Positions 11,393-24,575 of a stretch of 64,000 nucleotides of DNA are shown one piece after another (the first letter of the stretch is position 1; the number at the start of each line of letters is the position of its first letter). Origin of the DNA: Sambucus nigra (lineage: Eukaryota; Streptophyta; Magnoliopsida; Dipsacales; Adoxaceae); the NCBI GenBank assembly GCA_949130495.1, contig OX422209.1, positions 698,289,757-698,353,756 on the forward strand. Reading direction: 5' to 3'. Below the pieces are notes generated by a model, which was not told where the DNA came from, did not search any database, and worked only from the letters and a program-made list of their open reading frames with translations. A program made the position numbers and the translations under genes.

Positions 11393-13336
11393 CAAAGTAT
11401 TTAAAATGGTACAGTTTTATAATGACCAAAACTAAATTATCAACATAAAACTATGTTGGTGTGATAATATATATTATTACCTAAGCCTAATATCTGTTGT
11501 GAGAACATTCACAATAGAAAAAAATATATGTGAATCGATAAAAAAAAGAAGATGTTGGGTAGAACTAAAGTTCTATTCTTAACATACAAATGAGTTTTCT
11601 ATTCAACTTCTTTAAATCTATTTGGAAAAAAATAGGCCAAAAACGTAGTTTATTTCTTGGAAATTATTCATTAGTCGACCTAGAAATAAAAAAAATATAA
11701 ATATATTTCACCCTACATAGACATAGAACACGTGTAACAAAAGGAAATGTACATAAGTGAAACAACAAAAAAACATTGAGAAAAACATCTTTTTTCTAAT
11801 ATGGATTGAAAGAGTTCACGTCTACATCTCTTCCAGCTATAAGGACTATATATACATACTGGACACATACATGTACAACGTTTGGATTTCATAGAGGAAT
11901 TCGACTTATAAGCAAGGTAGATGAATGTGAACAATTACAAGGAGAGAGGGAATGAAAATAGTTTTTTTTAAAGAAATGAAAAACTAATGAGTGAAATGGA
12001 AAGGGTAGATCCATATTGCAAAGCTTATGTTGGTTACATAGGAGTTAATAAGAGTGAAAGAAGTTTGTCTTAATTCCATATCCATTCTAAATTCACATGG
12101 CAAAGATAACATTGGAGACACCATTTTTAAATAGACTAGATTTTAGCTCCCCCATGATGCGCGGGAGGTTTATAGTGCTTGTTGTATAACTTGATAACAA
12201 TTGAAAATTATTGGTTCATTGCATTTCTTCCATTGCTTTGCGTAGCACATGCCATCGAACACCTAAGTATGCAAGTAATAGTTAGCTTGGAATAATGCTA
12301 CTAAGCTATATTGTCTTTACTTTCTCCAAATAATGAATAACACAAATAAACTATCAAATATTTATCTTGAAAGTTATATATATATTCTCAATAACAAAAG
12401 ACAATCTAAAAAATCCACCAAATGATATGAGAAAACTACTTCGTTAAAAATAGGGTTATGTTACAATTCATATGTTTCGATATGTTTACGAACTAGTAGA
12501 AATGAAATAATAAACAATAGAAGATAAAACGTTGTTAATAAACAAAGATAAAACCTAACGCTTAACGTTTACATGTAAGGGGAAAATGTTAGACTGGAAA
12601 TTGGAGCATCTCAAACAAAAAGGTCATTTTGTAAGCTTATTTAACATCTTAAGACTGGTTCAAACTTATTGACAATAATCCTAAGATAATACTTAACTTT
12701 ACATATATCACACCCACTAATTATGAAAATGAGGATTACATGTATCAAACACAAATAATCGCAATTTTTACATATTAAATGTAAATGTTCTTAATTTAGT
12801 TCATTTCACTTTGTAATTTCCTCATCAACTGAAAATTTTCCATAATAACTTTCTTTCACCATGGTATTGGAACCTAAATAAAAACAATAAATATAAATAC
12901 ATTATAATTGTTAAAGGTCATATTTTAGAGTTTGGTTGCACAGAGAAGAAAAATAAAACATACAAAATAAAGGATCAATAAATATGTATATTTTTTTAGG
13001 GTCGAGTAATGAGAATGGCATAACATGTTTACTTATGAATAATTAGTATACATTTACTTCGAGGATAATAGTCAAGTATTGGGGAGTTAATTCCACATAT
13101 CCACCAGTAAGTAGGAAGACAATAATTAGTCTTTTCGGGTCACCTTTGAAACATATGATCTTTCTTACTTTATTTAAAATGTTTTTATGAACACTAAACT
13201 TTGGATAGTGTAATTAATATCATATAAAATACTATATAAAAAAGTATAATATAAATATGCCTTGAATAAATACGTAATTCTATAGTTAATGGTGGGATGT
13301 AGTATTATGGTTTTCAACCAAAGTTATATTATACTT

Positions 13337-13379
<43 letters not shown>

Positions 13380-14387
13380 AATTAGACTTAAGTGCCAAAA
13401 GTGTCTTAAAAACATTTTGTTGTCTTTCAAGAGATAGATTGAGAAATTTATATTTTCAGGATTTGAATTGAGTGTGTTTTATTAAGAATGAAGTAGAGAA
13501 AGAGAGTAAAAGAAGTAGAAAGAAGTAGAAAGAAGGAGAAGAATATTATACAGTAAAAGAAGATAAAAGAATTCTTTTATATGAACTTAAAATTCATTCA
13601 AGAGACTTAAGCATCAAAACATATGTACAAATTTAAAGATAAATATTGGAACCTCAATTAGAACAAAAATTAAGGGTCATTTAAATAAATTAAGTCAAAT
13701 ATATACCCTGCATATGTGTGAGATCTCTATATTCTATGGTCTCCTTAAAATATTATGGTGCACTTATGATAAAAAAAACTTAACTGAGAAACTTTTTGTT
13801 TAATATCTTGCCTCCTGATTGATTAGTTATGTTCAATCTTATGGTTTTCGAATTGAGGTGGTGCGAGTTCACTGGGGGAAATGATTTGATAAATGTCATA
13901 TAATATTTTAATTTCTCTGCACCTACATGGCAAAATTCAAAGAAAACTACCAATTCACAACAAAAATTTAATTTATATTAGTACAAAGAATCCATATACT
14001 TTATAACAATACAAACTTACAGAGATTGCTTAAAATTATATATATATATATATCAAATTGATTGTGTCTCATCTCCTTTGCTAGAAATCCCAGAATTTTC
14101 TTCGCGTTTTGGTTGTCGGTAACCGAGGATCTTGAACCCATGGAATGGGTGTGTTATTCAGATGTCATTTATATAAACAAAAAATAAAGAGTGTTGAGAG
14201 GATGAAGATGAAGGGATGGGATCATGGAGTAATATGAAATATCTTTCCATTTTGTGAATTTATTAGAGATAAGGGCACATGGGGTTCCAAATGTAAGAGA
14301 GAGAAAAAGAGAGAGTGTATTCATAGTTATCAAAGAAGCTGAAGAATTGAAAAGTTATAGCTTGGAAATAAAGAGAGAGGGTTGTTG
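11393..14387. other. Non-coding AT-rich DNA
   Basis: About 3 kb without recognisable coding sequence. It holds a (TA)n(TG)n microsatellite at about 13336-13380, a purine-rich stretch near 13490-13560 and a (TA)n run near 14036-14052. A TTTTAGCTCCCCCATGATGCGCGGGAGG segment near 12142 echoes one near 10768. Confidence 0.5.
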
Positions 14388-14996
14388 TGGACATCTCAAT
14401 TTGTAATCAAGGTTTCGAGATGCTTTGACCTATTTCAATTAAACCCTGGGCGTGTATCTTGAGAGAGATCTTGAGAAAATATAACTCTCGGAACCTAGTC
14501 TAAAGTTTTGAGTGTCAAAAACACAAGAGACCTGAGGATACGGTGCCAAAGTATATGTAAACAAAAAACTAAAAACCTACTTAATCCATTAAAACGACTA
14601 AAAAATAGCCCATATAGGCCTTTAGTCGATCGGCTAAAGGCTTTCCCAGTAATGTCCGATCGTCCAAAGGCTTTAGGTGATCGGCAAAACGGATCTGACG
14701 AATGATATTATCCAAATATTTTCCCAGTGGTTGATAAAAAATTACCATCCCTAAAACTTTAGCCGATCGTCCAAACCTCCCCCAAAACCCCTATAAATAG
14801 AGGTACCCTCCCAAAGTTTCAAGGTATACCAGTTCGAATCCTGATATAAAAGCCCAATGTTTATTTAGTTTTATAATTTTTTTAATCCTGAGCGCTCGAG
14901 ATACTCGAGCTCATTTTCTTAGAAGTCCTGAAGGACTCGTACTTTAGAAAAGTTACTTTTTTGAAAGAAAAAGATCATATTCCAAGGAGTCACCCC
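14388..14996 (+). repeat. First part of 5' LTR of the Tat/Ogre-like element
   Basis: The segment from about TGTGGACATCTCAATTTG is taken as LTR. It holds a cluster of CGATCG-centred motifs (14625-14690 and 14764) followed by a clear TATA box at 14792, and a GGAGTCACC string like the GGAGTCGCCACC common in Ogre-type LTRs. It is cut by the LARD insertion at 14997 and continues at 36713. The start is a guess; the interpretation rests on the downstream PBS and gag. Confidence 0.45.
14792..14799 (+). promoter_or_regulatory. TATA box in Tat/Ogre-like LTR
   Basis: TATAAATA within CCCCTATAAATAGAGG is a near-ideal plant TATA context. It lies just downstream of the CGATCG-type motif cluster, as expected for a U3 promoter. 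Confidence 0.6.
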
Positions 14997-15523
14997 TGTA
15001 ATACCCCGCCCTAAAAGTGTAGTTATTTTCCCACATAAGATGAACTAAAGCGAGAACCTTGGGATTTGGATAATTATAATTGGAATTACATTTTGATTTG
15101 ACTGTTTTTGGAGGCTCGATCATATTAGGGGAATTAGTGGGTTAAAAATTAAAAAAATATTAGAAGGGTCATTTGAACGAAAGTTGGGTCGTTCGAACGG
15201 AGTCAAGGCTTGTTTGAAGCAATGGCTCAAATGAGCTTCGAACGAGATCTTAATCCATATCTGATCAGGGTCGTTTGAAGGTCATTAAAAGCGAAGGATC
15301 GAACAAGACACCCTTATTGTTTGAATAAGGGGTGAATCTCGTTCGAATGAGGTCAATAATTTTTTTTAAATTAGACTGCCCTTGTGCACTGTCTCGTTCT
15401 GGGCCGTTGCATTAATGAGCTGTCGAGATCTAGTGAACCCATATTGGGTAAAAATGGGATTTTAAGGCTTTTGGGTGTTTTTATAAGGGTCATTTGGTTC
15501 TTTTTGGTTTATTTTGAGTTGTA

Positions 15524-15579
<56 letters not shown>

Positions 15580-18131
15580 TGGTCTTCCACCATGGTTGAA
15601 CTTCTCTCCACTACAAACCATCACTCCACCACCAAAATACCCACTTTAAGCCATTATATTCTTCTAGTCTTCACCATATCTAAGATTTTGATACCCATTT
15701 CCACCATTGTTGATCATAGCTACAAAACTTGGAGATGTTGCTGGGATTTTTTGGAGAAGATGAAGATGGGGGTTTCATGGAGCTTGTAGAGGAATTTTGA
15801 TGGAGCTTTTGTGGAGACAAGCTTGGCGGATCTACTCAACCCCCTTGAGGCCATCTTAGTAGGTGGGAGGTTGCCATCTTCTGAGAAATTTCATGCCTTC
15901 CTTTGTTGGAGCTTCATTGAGGTGGGAAAACCTACTCTTAGTTTAGGACTCTATTTTTTGTAATTAATAGTCTTGTTGTTATAATGTAAGAGTAGAATGC
16001 TTATGAACTTTATGATGGATTTTCTAGTAAATTTAATAATAAACATTTTTATGAAATAAAAATATTGAAAAATTTTCATTTGGTTGAGAATAAATGAAGA
16101 GTGCATATTTAAAAGATTCTTGATTTAAAGATTGGCTTTTGTATGCAAATGGTGCATTATCTAAAAGTTTGATCTCAAACATTTTATGAAATAAAATGTT
16201 TGAAATGATGTTGATTTTGCTAAATTATTTGGAGAAATAATGTTCCAAAGTTTCATGCAAAAAAAGAAGATTTTATGAAAATGGACATTTGTTGAGTTTG
16301 AAGAAATAAAATGGCTTTTATGCCTTGAAAGTATTTTTTTTTCAAGTATTATGAATTTTTGGAATAAAATCTATGTTTAACACATATGATAGTATTTTAG
16401 AATTTAAAATTCATCTCCTCGTGCATATAAATTTATGGTGTTTGATAATGGACATAAAAACAAGTTTAACGAAGGTTTTATTAGGTTTAAATATAGAATG
16501 AAGAAATAAGAAAATTTGGCCCTTATGGTGTGTGTAATGGGTGTTGTGATGTGCTAAAAATATAAGGTTTCAAGACTATAAGTGTTAATGAAGAAAATGG
16601 TATTTTTCTTATGAAGTAGTCTTATATGTTCAATGATTCTTGGAAATGAAAATATTGAAATAAGGATGGTTCAAATTAAGAAGAATATTACTCAAAAAGG
16701 TTAAAAAGCTGTTAAGGTTTTAAAAACACTTAAGAAGTTAGTTAGCAGTGTTTCGAAATATTAACACTTGTAAAATTGGAGCAAAAGGTTTATTTGGAAA
16801 CAAATGGGTAAAATGGTAATTTTATATAAAGTAAAACATTTTTATGGAATAAAAATATTAGAAAGGGTATTACACATGATAGTTCTAATGAACATGATTT
16901 TTGGAATAAAATCAAAGTGTAAATAATATGAAATGATGATTTTCAAAGTGTAACACAAGTTGGGGTGAAATCTCGGGTTTTGGCTTCGACTGGATAAAAG
17001 GAAGGGTGGAGTAATGTGGACATTTACAAAATCTTAAACACATTAAAATGGAACTCGGACGATACCGAGAAAATTAAGGAGGGTCTAGAGCAATGGGAGG
17101 AAGACCCAAAATCATTGGCCAGAGCATATGGTGTGCATAGACGACGTGGTATGGAGCCCGTTAAAGTATGCGATTATTTAAAGATTCCGAGAAAAGATAA
17201 AGGAATAAGGAACATGTCAAAAAACGGGTTGTGTGTGTTAAGACAACCTAACTTGAATGAATTAATAAATATTCTGGAAAAGGTGAAATGGACAAGTAAA
17301 TATGTAAATTGATTAATGTCCATAAGTTAAAGGAAAGATACAGTAAGTGGGTAAATAGATGGTTAAACAACCTAAGTGGTTAAACCTATAATTAGCACAA
17401 CGGTGTGTTGTGAAAGGATTTCAAAGGCTAAACGAGTATTTTCTAACACAGTGTTCACGTGTGTTGAATGAGGTGATTTTCAATGAAAATAAATACTAAT
17501 GTGGTTTGGTTAGAATGAAAGGGATTATTTTAGTAAAGAAGTGGCTTCAGTCAAACCAAATGTAGTTGTTTCAAGTATTAACCTCGCGTGTTAAATAATT
17601 TGATAAATGTCGAAATGAGAAAATGGAAGTCTTTTACAAGATTAAGGTGAATTAATCGGGATAAATAGTGTTTCGGAAGTGAAATGTTTCACGCATTAAG
17701 TGTATGTATATGTATGTTTATATATATACAAGGTAGTTGCATGTGCACGTAGGCATGACGTGTTAAAGTCTTTTTTCTACCGTTAGATTCTATACTGCAT
17801 TTTGTATATTTTTCACCAAGCATTCGTCTCACTCCCTCGTTTTATTACGGCAAGGTGGGTGCGGTTTCATATTTCGAGAGAATTATACAGGAAAGTACTC
17901 TATTTTATTTTACGTTAGTAGCTTTGAATGCTTGGACTCCGGTGTACTCCTCATGGGTCCCTCACGTAGTTTGGTTTGAAATTGGACTTGCATGCTAAGC
18001 AAGTGAAACGTTAATTAAAATAAAATTAAATTAGCAACATTATATAGGTTGTTCATTGCACTTCACACCTAATTCTCAAATCGTATCGAGTTGACCATGG
18101 GTAACCCATAAATCCGGGTCGGGGCATTATA
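14997..18131 (+). repeat. 5' LTR of the LARD element (3.1 kb)
   Basis: Aligns along its length with 21448-24019 plus 36192-36712. Near the start it holds GTTCGAAC-like palindromes spaced 20-24 bp (15166-15350). TTATAAGGG (about 15480) is a possible TATA, followed by a long (GA)n at 15525-15577 that the 3' LTR lacks. A 98-codon reading at 17016-17312 is not kept in the other LTR. Confidence 0.88.
15525..15577 (+). repeat. (GA)n microsatellite in LARD LTR
   Basis: About 26 GA units in the 5' LTR. The 3' LTR has only a short GGGGGGAG stretch at the equivalent site (about 21975), so expansion followed insertion or occurred in one lineage. Confidence 0.9.
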
Positions 18132-18133
18132 AA

Positions 18134-18145
18134 TGGTATTAGACC
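18134..18145 (+). promoter_or_regulatory. Primer-binding site of LARD element
   Basis: TGGTATTAGACC, two bases after the LTR end, matches the initiator Met tRNA PBS (TGGTATCAGAGC) at 10 of 12 positions. Confidence 0.75.
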
Positions 18146-21100
18146 TCTAGGTTCAAGTTTCCTTTAGGTGGTGATGTAGTGAGGCTGGTAGTGAATCTTT
18201 TGACGTAGGTGTTGGTTTGGGCCGGTCACAGCAATTTTGGTGAGGGCTTACTTGTGTCCTCGACGGTGAAATTAAGAGGTTAGCACGACGGGTGAATTCC
18301 TTGCCAATTGGAAGGCAACCAAGTTAGTTTCCATTAATCGCTTTCGTGCTTTTGATTTATGTATGCTAGTAAGTTGCTAGTGTCCGTGCAAGCCAATAGT
18401 GGCGACATCACATGTTTTTATTGTGAGGAGCTTGTGTGTCAATCCGTAGTGATATGAGAATTCAGTTGAGATGTAGAGAACGATAAATAACATCTACTAA
18501 ATTAGAAACATGACTCATGTAAAGTCAACCATGGAGAAATGGTAGCTAGTACGTACAATGTTGATTGGTGATAAAAATGTGCCAAGTTCTTTGACTAGGT
18601 GCTTTCGGTTAGTTAGTATAGATGATGTGATTAGGCGAATTTAATCCTTAAGATAGTATCCCGCTGTAAGGCAATTGATGAATTAATGGGCATGATGGAT
18701 TGTGTTGGTCAAAACTTGGGATGTGTACTCGGTCTAAGTCGATAAGATAGTATCATTACAAGTAAATGTCCTCGTAATTCTTGGTTGAAGGTCGTACCAC
18801 GCAGGGTGTGATGGGAGTTATGAGAAAATTGAAGTAAGTGTGTTACGTATGCAACAATGACGGTTGAGGATACTTAGGAGTGAAATCTAGGTAGTCTTTT
18901 ATGTCAAGGTTTTAAAAAATATGATATGATTTAAAGGGATAGGATCTTTAGTGATGTCGATGATGCAGACTTAGAGGTCCTTAGTAGCGTTAGTTGTGGT
19001 TTGTACATGGCATATGGTCACAACCGTTTGGAAGAAAGATAAGATCATTATCCGAGTGTAAAGGCTCGTTTGGGCCACCGAAGTAATGGCTAGGTGCGAG
19101 GTGATTTTAGTGTGAGTGTGGTTTGAGGGTACACTTGAGTGTCCATAAGCCTAATTGTGTGTGGTGTCATTGGGGATATAAGTCGACTGTTGTGAAGCCT
19201 TGAGGTGTTTGATGGTTAAGGTGAAGTATATGTAGAAGAACGTTGTCCAATTTCCTTGTGAGCACTTAGTAATCATGATGAGGGTATTAAGAGGTCTGTA
19301 GAGTGCACCTACATTGATAAATGTATGGATGATGAAATCTTGTCGGGTCTTGAGGACGATTACATAAAATGCGTTTGGTGTCCTTTGAATACCAACTAAG
19401 TATAGTATAAAGAAGCATTCGAGTATTGATTTTGTTGAAGGTCAGGTGATGATCTTAGGTTGCTAGTTAAGGTTTAAAAGAGACAAATAGCGTACGTGCC
19501 GGGTGTGGCTTCCCGAATCGACACAGATAGGTGGTGTAATTTCCTAAGAGAAGTTGAAAGCTTATGTCGTTATGGGAATAATGATCGGATGTCATGAAAT
19601 CACTAGTATTAGTTTTATGACACTCAGTTTTGAGGTGTACTCAGAAATATATTCCAGACTTAGGTTTATAACGCTATGTGGAGGCTTGAAAATGGCAACC
19701 AAAGTGGGGTAATACCGAAGCATAACTAGAATATTAGTGTGTTTCGATGGTATACTAAGATAGCTTTAGCAAGGTGAGGACTGGTTCTTGGCACGTGCTG
19801 CCAAGCCGGTAAGGATTAGAAGTTGTAGCCCTATGTGATATTCATTATCCTTAAAATGCTAATGGTGACCGGTGTGGCTGTCACGTGAGTTCTATTTGGG
19901 CAGAACCTGGAAGTAAGCCTAACGATGGTCCCGTATAGTCAAAGGGTATAATAAGTGAATGTCCCCCTTGAACGGAATACTGACTAAAGGGATTTTGGGT
20001 TGAGATTACGATATGATAAGGTAGACAGTAGCCTAACTGCAATAAGTTGCTGGCATCGTCAGCGGTAAATGGACAAGGTCAGTGTAGACAAGGGTGTTAG
20101 GCATACGCCAATCGTAATGGTTCATGTGTGCCAATGGTGTGAATGGCAGGTCCTTACAACCATGGAATGAAGTCAGGAGTCTAACTTTCTAGAGAATGAC
20201 AGGTTCATATGTTGCTTTCACCGAGCAAGAAGGAGTGGTTGTGATTCGATTTGTCACGGTTAGCGATCCAAGTCATGATAGGTGGCTAGGATTGGTACCC
20301 AGTGAGAACGTGGGGGATAAGTAATAAGACTTAGAGAGTATGATGTTGGTTTGCTTGTCATAAATCATAGTCTGACACATACGGATGAGATTTTCTCAGA
20401 ATGTTTTCTTGTTCCTTATGACTCTTGTGTGTCCCTTTCAGTCTTGGTAATAGTATATTAGTCTTCTCACGTATGTGGTAGCCGATATTGGTACTATGTT
20501 ATAGTACGACACAGTTAGGATTGGTAGATCATGGTGGACCAGGTATGGTCAATGTAACTCGATAACTGGGTGTGCCCTATTTGAGGTATTTTTACTTTTG
20601 CACAAAGTTTAGTGTGCAGGTGGCTACGATTTCAATAACACCGTCTGCTCTTAGTATTTGCTTTCCTTTGGATTAATGACCTTTTGATTGGCCGACATGG
20701 CAGTCATTGGCTCTGGTTAGAAAGATCAGGATGATGACTTGGCGATATTTTATAGTGTTAGAAATTGAAGACATTTAGCACAAGGTGTTGCTTTGCCATG
20801 GTGAGTGGATTAAAGCAAGTCTCAAGTGAGTGCTCAAAGGTGAGACGCCTAGAGTAGTACTAGAGAAATCAGAGTGATGCAGTAGAATGTGTCAGCCAAA
20901 TGCACAGTAATGATTTGGTAGGTGTATTACTTCTTGATGTCAGAAATTAACAATGTAGGGATAGTGTCAAGATTAGGCAAAATTTATTTGGTCGAGATGA
21001 ACTGAAAATTATGGGGGATTTGAATATGTAGTCCTAAGATTGGAAAGTATTTTTGATGATGAAATTAAAGATTGGCCGTATTGCGGTTCACTCTTGGGTG

Positions 21101-21432
21101 AGAGTCGATCATTAAAAAGGGTTGCTCATGAAGGCGTCGATATTCTTGGATATTACCAAAGGCAGTCCAAGGAATTGATTGAGAATGATCATTAAGTGAG
21201 TGGAGAATCGGAGTCAGTTATGTGACGTTCATGGATAGAGAAATTATGAGCATTGGAGCATGTCGTATGTTGAGCCTTTGGCGATAATCCCCGTGTAAGG
21301 GCATGTGATGTGATCTTAGTTATTGAGGACTTTGATGATTTTGTCTTAGAGGAATTATATGATTTAGAATGAGAGTTGTAGACCTCATGAATTTGAAGAA
21401 TGGATGGGTCGATAATTTTAGGGATGAAATCC
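18146..21432 (+). other. LARD interior without recognisable coding capacity
   Basis: About 3.3 kb bounded by PBS and PPT. No open reading of useful length occurs, and I could not find protease, RT, RNase H or integrase motifs in any frame. Either the coding region is decayed beyond recognition or, as in known LARDs, a non-coding interior replaced it. Base composition is more balanced than the AT-rich LTRs. Confidence 0.6.
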
Positions 21433-21447
21433 CCAAGGAAGGAATTT
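21433..21447 (+). promoter_or_regulatory. Polypurine tract of LARD element
   Basis: CCAAGGAAGGAATTT lies just before the 3' LTR, after GGGATGAAATCC. This resembles the GAGGACGAAATT...PPT...TGTAA junction of Tekay elements. Confidence 0.65.
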
Positions 21448-24019
21448 TGTAATACCCCGCCCTAAAATTTTAGTTATTTTCCCGCATAAGATAAACTAAA
21501 GTGAGAACCTTGGGAGTTGGATAATTATAAATGGGATTATATTTTGATTTAACTGTCTTTGGAGGATCAATCATATTAGTGGAAGTCGTGGGTTAAAAAT
21601 TGGATAAAATTTAAAGAAATATAATAAGGGTTGTTCGAACAAAAGTTGGGTTGTTTGAACGAGAGTCAAGGCTCGTTCGAAGAAAGGGATCAAACGATCT
21701 TCGGACGAGATCCCACTGCATAACTGATCAGGGTCGTTAGAAGAGAGGGAACGAATGAGACGCCCATCTCATTCGAATAAGGGGGTGAATCTTGTTCCAA
21801 CGAGTTCAATAAATTTTTTTAAATAAGATTGTCCTTGTGCGCTGTCTCGTTCTGGGCCGTTGGATTGATGAGATATCGAGCCCTAGTAAACCCAGATTGG
21901 GTAAAAACGAGATTTTAAGGCTTCTGGGTGTTTTTATAAGGGCCATTTGGTTCCTTTTGGTTTATTTTGAGTTGGAGGGGGGGAGCGGTCTTCCACCGTG
22001 GTTGAACTTATCTCCATTACAAACCACCACTCCATACCAAAATACCCACATTAAGCCATCATATTCTTATAGTCTTCACCATATCCAAGCTTTTGATACC
22101 CATTTCCACTATTTGTTATCATAGCTACGAAATTTGGAGATGTTGTTTAGGGTTTTGGAGAAGATTAAAATGGGGGTTTCATGGTGCTTAGAAAGGGGGT
22201 TTGATGGAGTTTTCATGGAGACAATCTTGGTGGAGATAAACAACCTCCTTGAGGCCACCTTAGGAGGTGAGAGGTTTTCATATTCTTATAAATTTTATGA
22301 CTTCCATTGTTGGAGCTTCTTTGAGGTGGGAAAACCTATTGTTAGTTCAAGACTCTATTTTGTGTAATTAGCAGTCTTGTTGTTAGAATGTAAGAGTAGA
22401 GTGCTTATGTACTTAATGATGGATTTTCTAGTAAAATTAATAATAAATATTTGTATATAATAAAAATATTGAGAAAATGTCCTTTGGTTGAAGATAAATT
22501 AAGAGTGCATATTTCAAAGTTTCTTGAAGTAAAGATTGAGATTTTTATGAAAATACTGCATTTTATAGAAGTCTGATGTTAAACATTTTATGAAATAATA
22601 TGTTTGTAAATGATGTTGATTTTGCTAAATTATTTGGTGAAATAATGTTCCAAAGTTTCTTGCAAAACATTAAAATTTATAAAAATGGACATATGTTGAG
22701 TTTGAAGAAATAAAATGCCATTTATGCCTTGAAAGTATATTTTTGCAAGTATTATGAATTTCTAGAATGAAATGTATGTTTGACTCATATGATAAGATTT
22801 TAAGATTTACAATCCATCTCCTCATGCATATAAACTTTAGTGTTTGATAATGGACATAAAAACAAGTTTAATGAAGGTATTATTGGGTTTAAACATGGAA
22901 TGAAAAAAATAAGAAAATTATGACCTTAAAGTATGTGTAACGAGTGTTGTGATGTGTTAAAAATGTAATGTTTTAAGACTACAAGAGTTAATAAAGAAAA
23001 AGGTGTTTTTCTTATGAAGTAGTCTTATATGTTTAATGATTCTTGGAAATGAAAGTATTGAAATAAAGATGGTTCCAATTAAGAAGAATATTACTCAAAA
23101 CGGTTCAAAAGGTGTTAAAAATACTTAAGAAGTTAGTTTGGGTAACTTAATGGTGTTTTGTAAAATTAACACCTCTGAAATTAAGGTTAAAGGTGAATTT
23201 GGAAACAAATTGGTAAAATGGTAATTTTACATAAAGTAACACATTTTTATGAAATAAAAATGTTGGAAAGGGTGTTACATATGATGAACATGATTTTTGG
23301 AATTAAATCAAAGCTAAAATGTAAAGGATATGAAATAATGATTTTGAAAGTGTAACATAAGTTGGGGAGAAACCCCGGGTTTTGGCTTCGCTTGGATAAA
23401 AGGAAAGGTGGAATAATGTGGACATTTGAAAAATGTTAAACACATTAAAATGGAACTCGAATAACATCGAAAAATTAAGGAGGGCCCAGAGCAATGTGGT
23501 GAAAGACCCAAAATCACTGCCAGAGCATATGGTGTGCATAGCCATCGGTGTGGAACCCGTTAAATTATGAGGTTATTGGAAGATTTTGAGAAAATATAAA
23601 GGAATAAGGAACATGTCAAGAAATGGGTTATGTGGTGAAAATGTGTTAAGACAACCTAACTTGAATGAATTAATAAATGTTTCGATAAAGGTGAAATGGA
23701 CACGTAAATGTGTAAATTGATTAATGTCCATAAGGTAAAGGAAAGGTAAAGTAAGTGGGTAAATGGGTGGTTAAGCAACCTAAGTGGTTAAACTCATAAT
23801 TAGCACAAGGGTGCGGGTTGAAAGGTTTTCAAAGGCTAAACGAGTATATTTTCTAACACGGTGTTCACGTGTGTTGAACGGGGTGATTTTTAATGAAAAT
23901 ACTAATGTGGTTTGGTTAGAATGAAAGGGATTATTTAATAAAAAAGTGGCTTTCGGTCAAATCAAATGTTGTTGTTTCAAGTATTAAATACACGTGTTAA
24001 ATAATTTGATAAATGTCGA
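21448..24019 (+). repeat. 3' LTR of LARD element, first part
   Basis: Matches the 5' LTR from TGTAATACCCCGCC to ...AAATGTCGA, where the Tat element is inserted. Palindrome spacing (centres 21636.5, 21656.5, 21678.5, 21702.5) repeats that of the 5' LTR. The last five bases (24015-24019, GTCGA) are the left TSD of the Tat element. Confidence 0.87.
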
Positions 24020-24117
24020 TGTTGATACTAAATTTAACCTGCTGACGTGGACTAATTATGTGGAGACACGTGTCAATCTACATGGCACTTGCGAACATTT
24101 TTGACAACACCTTGACC

Positions 24118-24243
24118 CCGAGGAACTCAACCTCCCCGACCAACTCAGGCGCTCCGAGCAACAAGTGTTCTCAGAGGAACTTTATTATACCGAGCTACTT
24201 AGGCGGTCCGAGTAGCTTAGGCAGTCCGAGCTGCACCTCGTAC
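24118..24243 (+). repeat. 18-bp tandem array in Tat LTR (CCGAG units)
   Basis: Units start at 24118, 24136, 24154, 24172, 24190, 24208 and 24226, each exactly 18 bp apart. Each begins CCGAG or a one-base variant (CCGAC, CAGAG), usually followed by an AACT-, ACTT- or GCTT-like segment. The 3' LTR repeats the same phase at 35791 to 35899. The array lies upstream of the TATA box. Confidence 0.9.
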
Positions 24244-24366
24244 AGAGCATTTATAATCGGATAATTAAGAGGATTGAATGCGCATTAAATGATGATTATT
24301 ATCATACAGATGTACACGCCTATTGGACAGCTATGTAATATTCTCTCGCATGTACAACCTCAAGGC

Positions 24367-24374
24367 TATAAATA
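24367..24374 (+). promoter_or_regulatory. TATA box of Tat LTR
   Basis: TATAAATA in GGCTATAAATACATTG, about 124 bp after the 18-bp array and conserved in the 3' LTR (about 35985). Confidence 0.65.
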
Positions 24375-24575
24375 CATTGTAACCTCCTCATTAGCAGGGG
24401 ACTCGGAATTTCTTGGTAAACCCATTATCGAGAATTCTGCAAACAGTCAGCAATAACACAAACAGTGGACGTAGGCCATTCTTTCAAGGCCGAACCACTT
24501 TAAAAATCTCTTGTCTTATTTATTTTTATCTGTGATTAAAGAATTAGGTTAAATCTAGTTTTTTACATCAAAAGA

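Larger units (their letters stand above)
24020..24573 (+). repeat. 5' LTR of Tat element
   Basis: 554 bp. It holds a seven-unit 18-bp array at 24118-24243 and a TATA box TATAAATA at 24367-24374. The segment around 24246-24300 is absent from the 3' LTR (a roughly 55-bp deletion there between ACAGA and TCATACAG repeats). Confidence 0.94.

Noticed and set aside
9633..14387. Possible host gene exons in the stretch between the Copia and Gypsy elements
   Set aside because: No open reading with protein-like composition and no splice-supported chain could be seen; all short readings are AT-driven.
17016..17312. 98-codon open reading in the LARD 5' LTR
   Set aside because: The aligned 3' LTR segment (about 23418-23720) has several indels and stops in this frame, no domain is visible, and LTRs of this type are not known to code.
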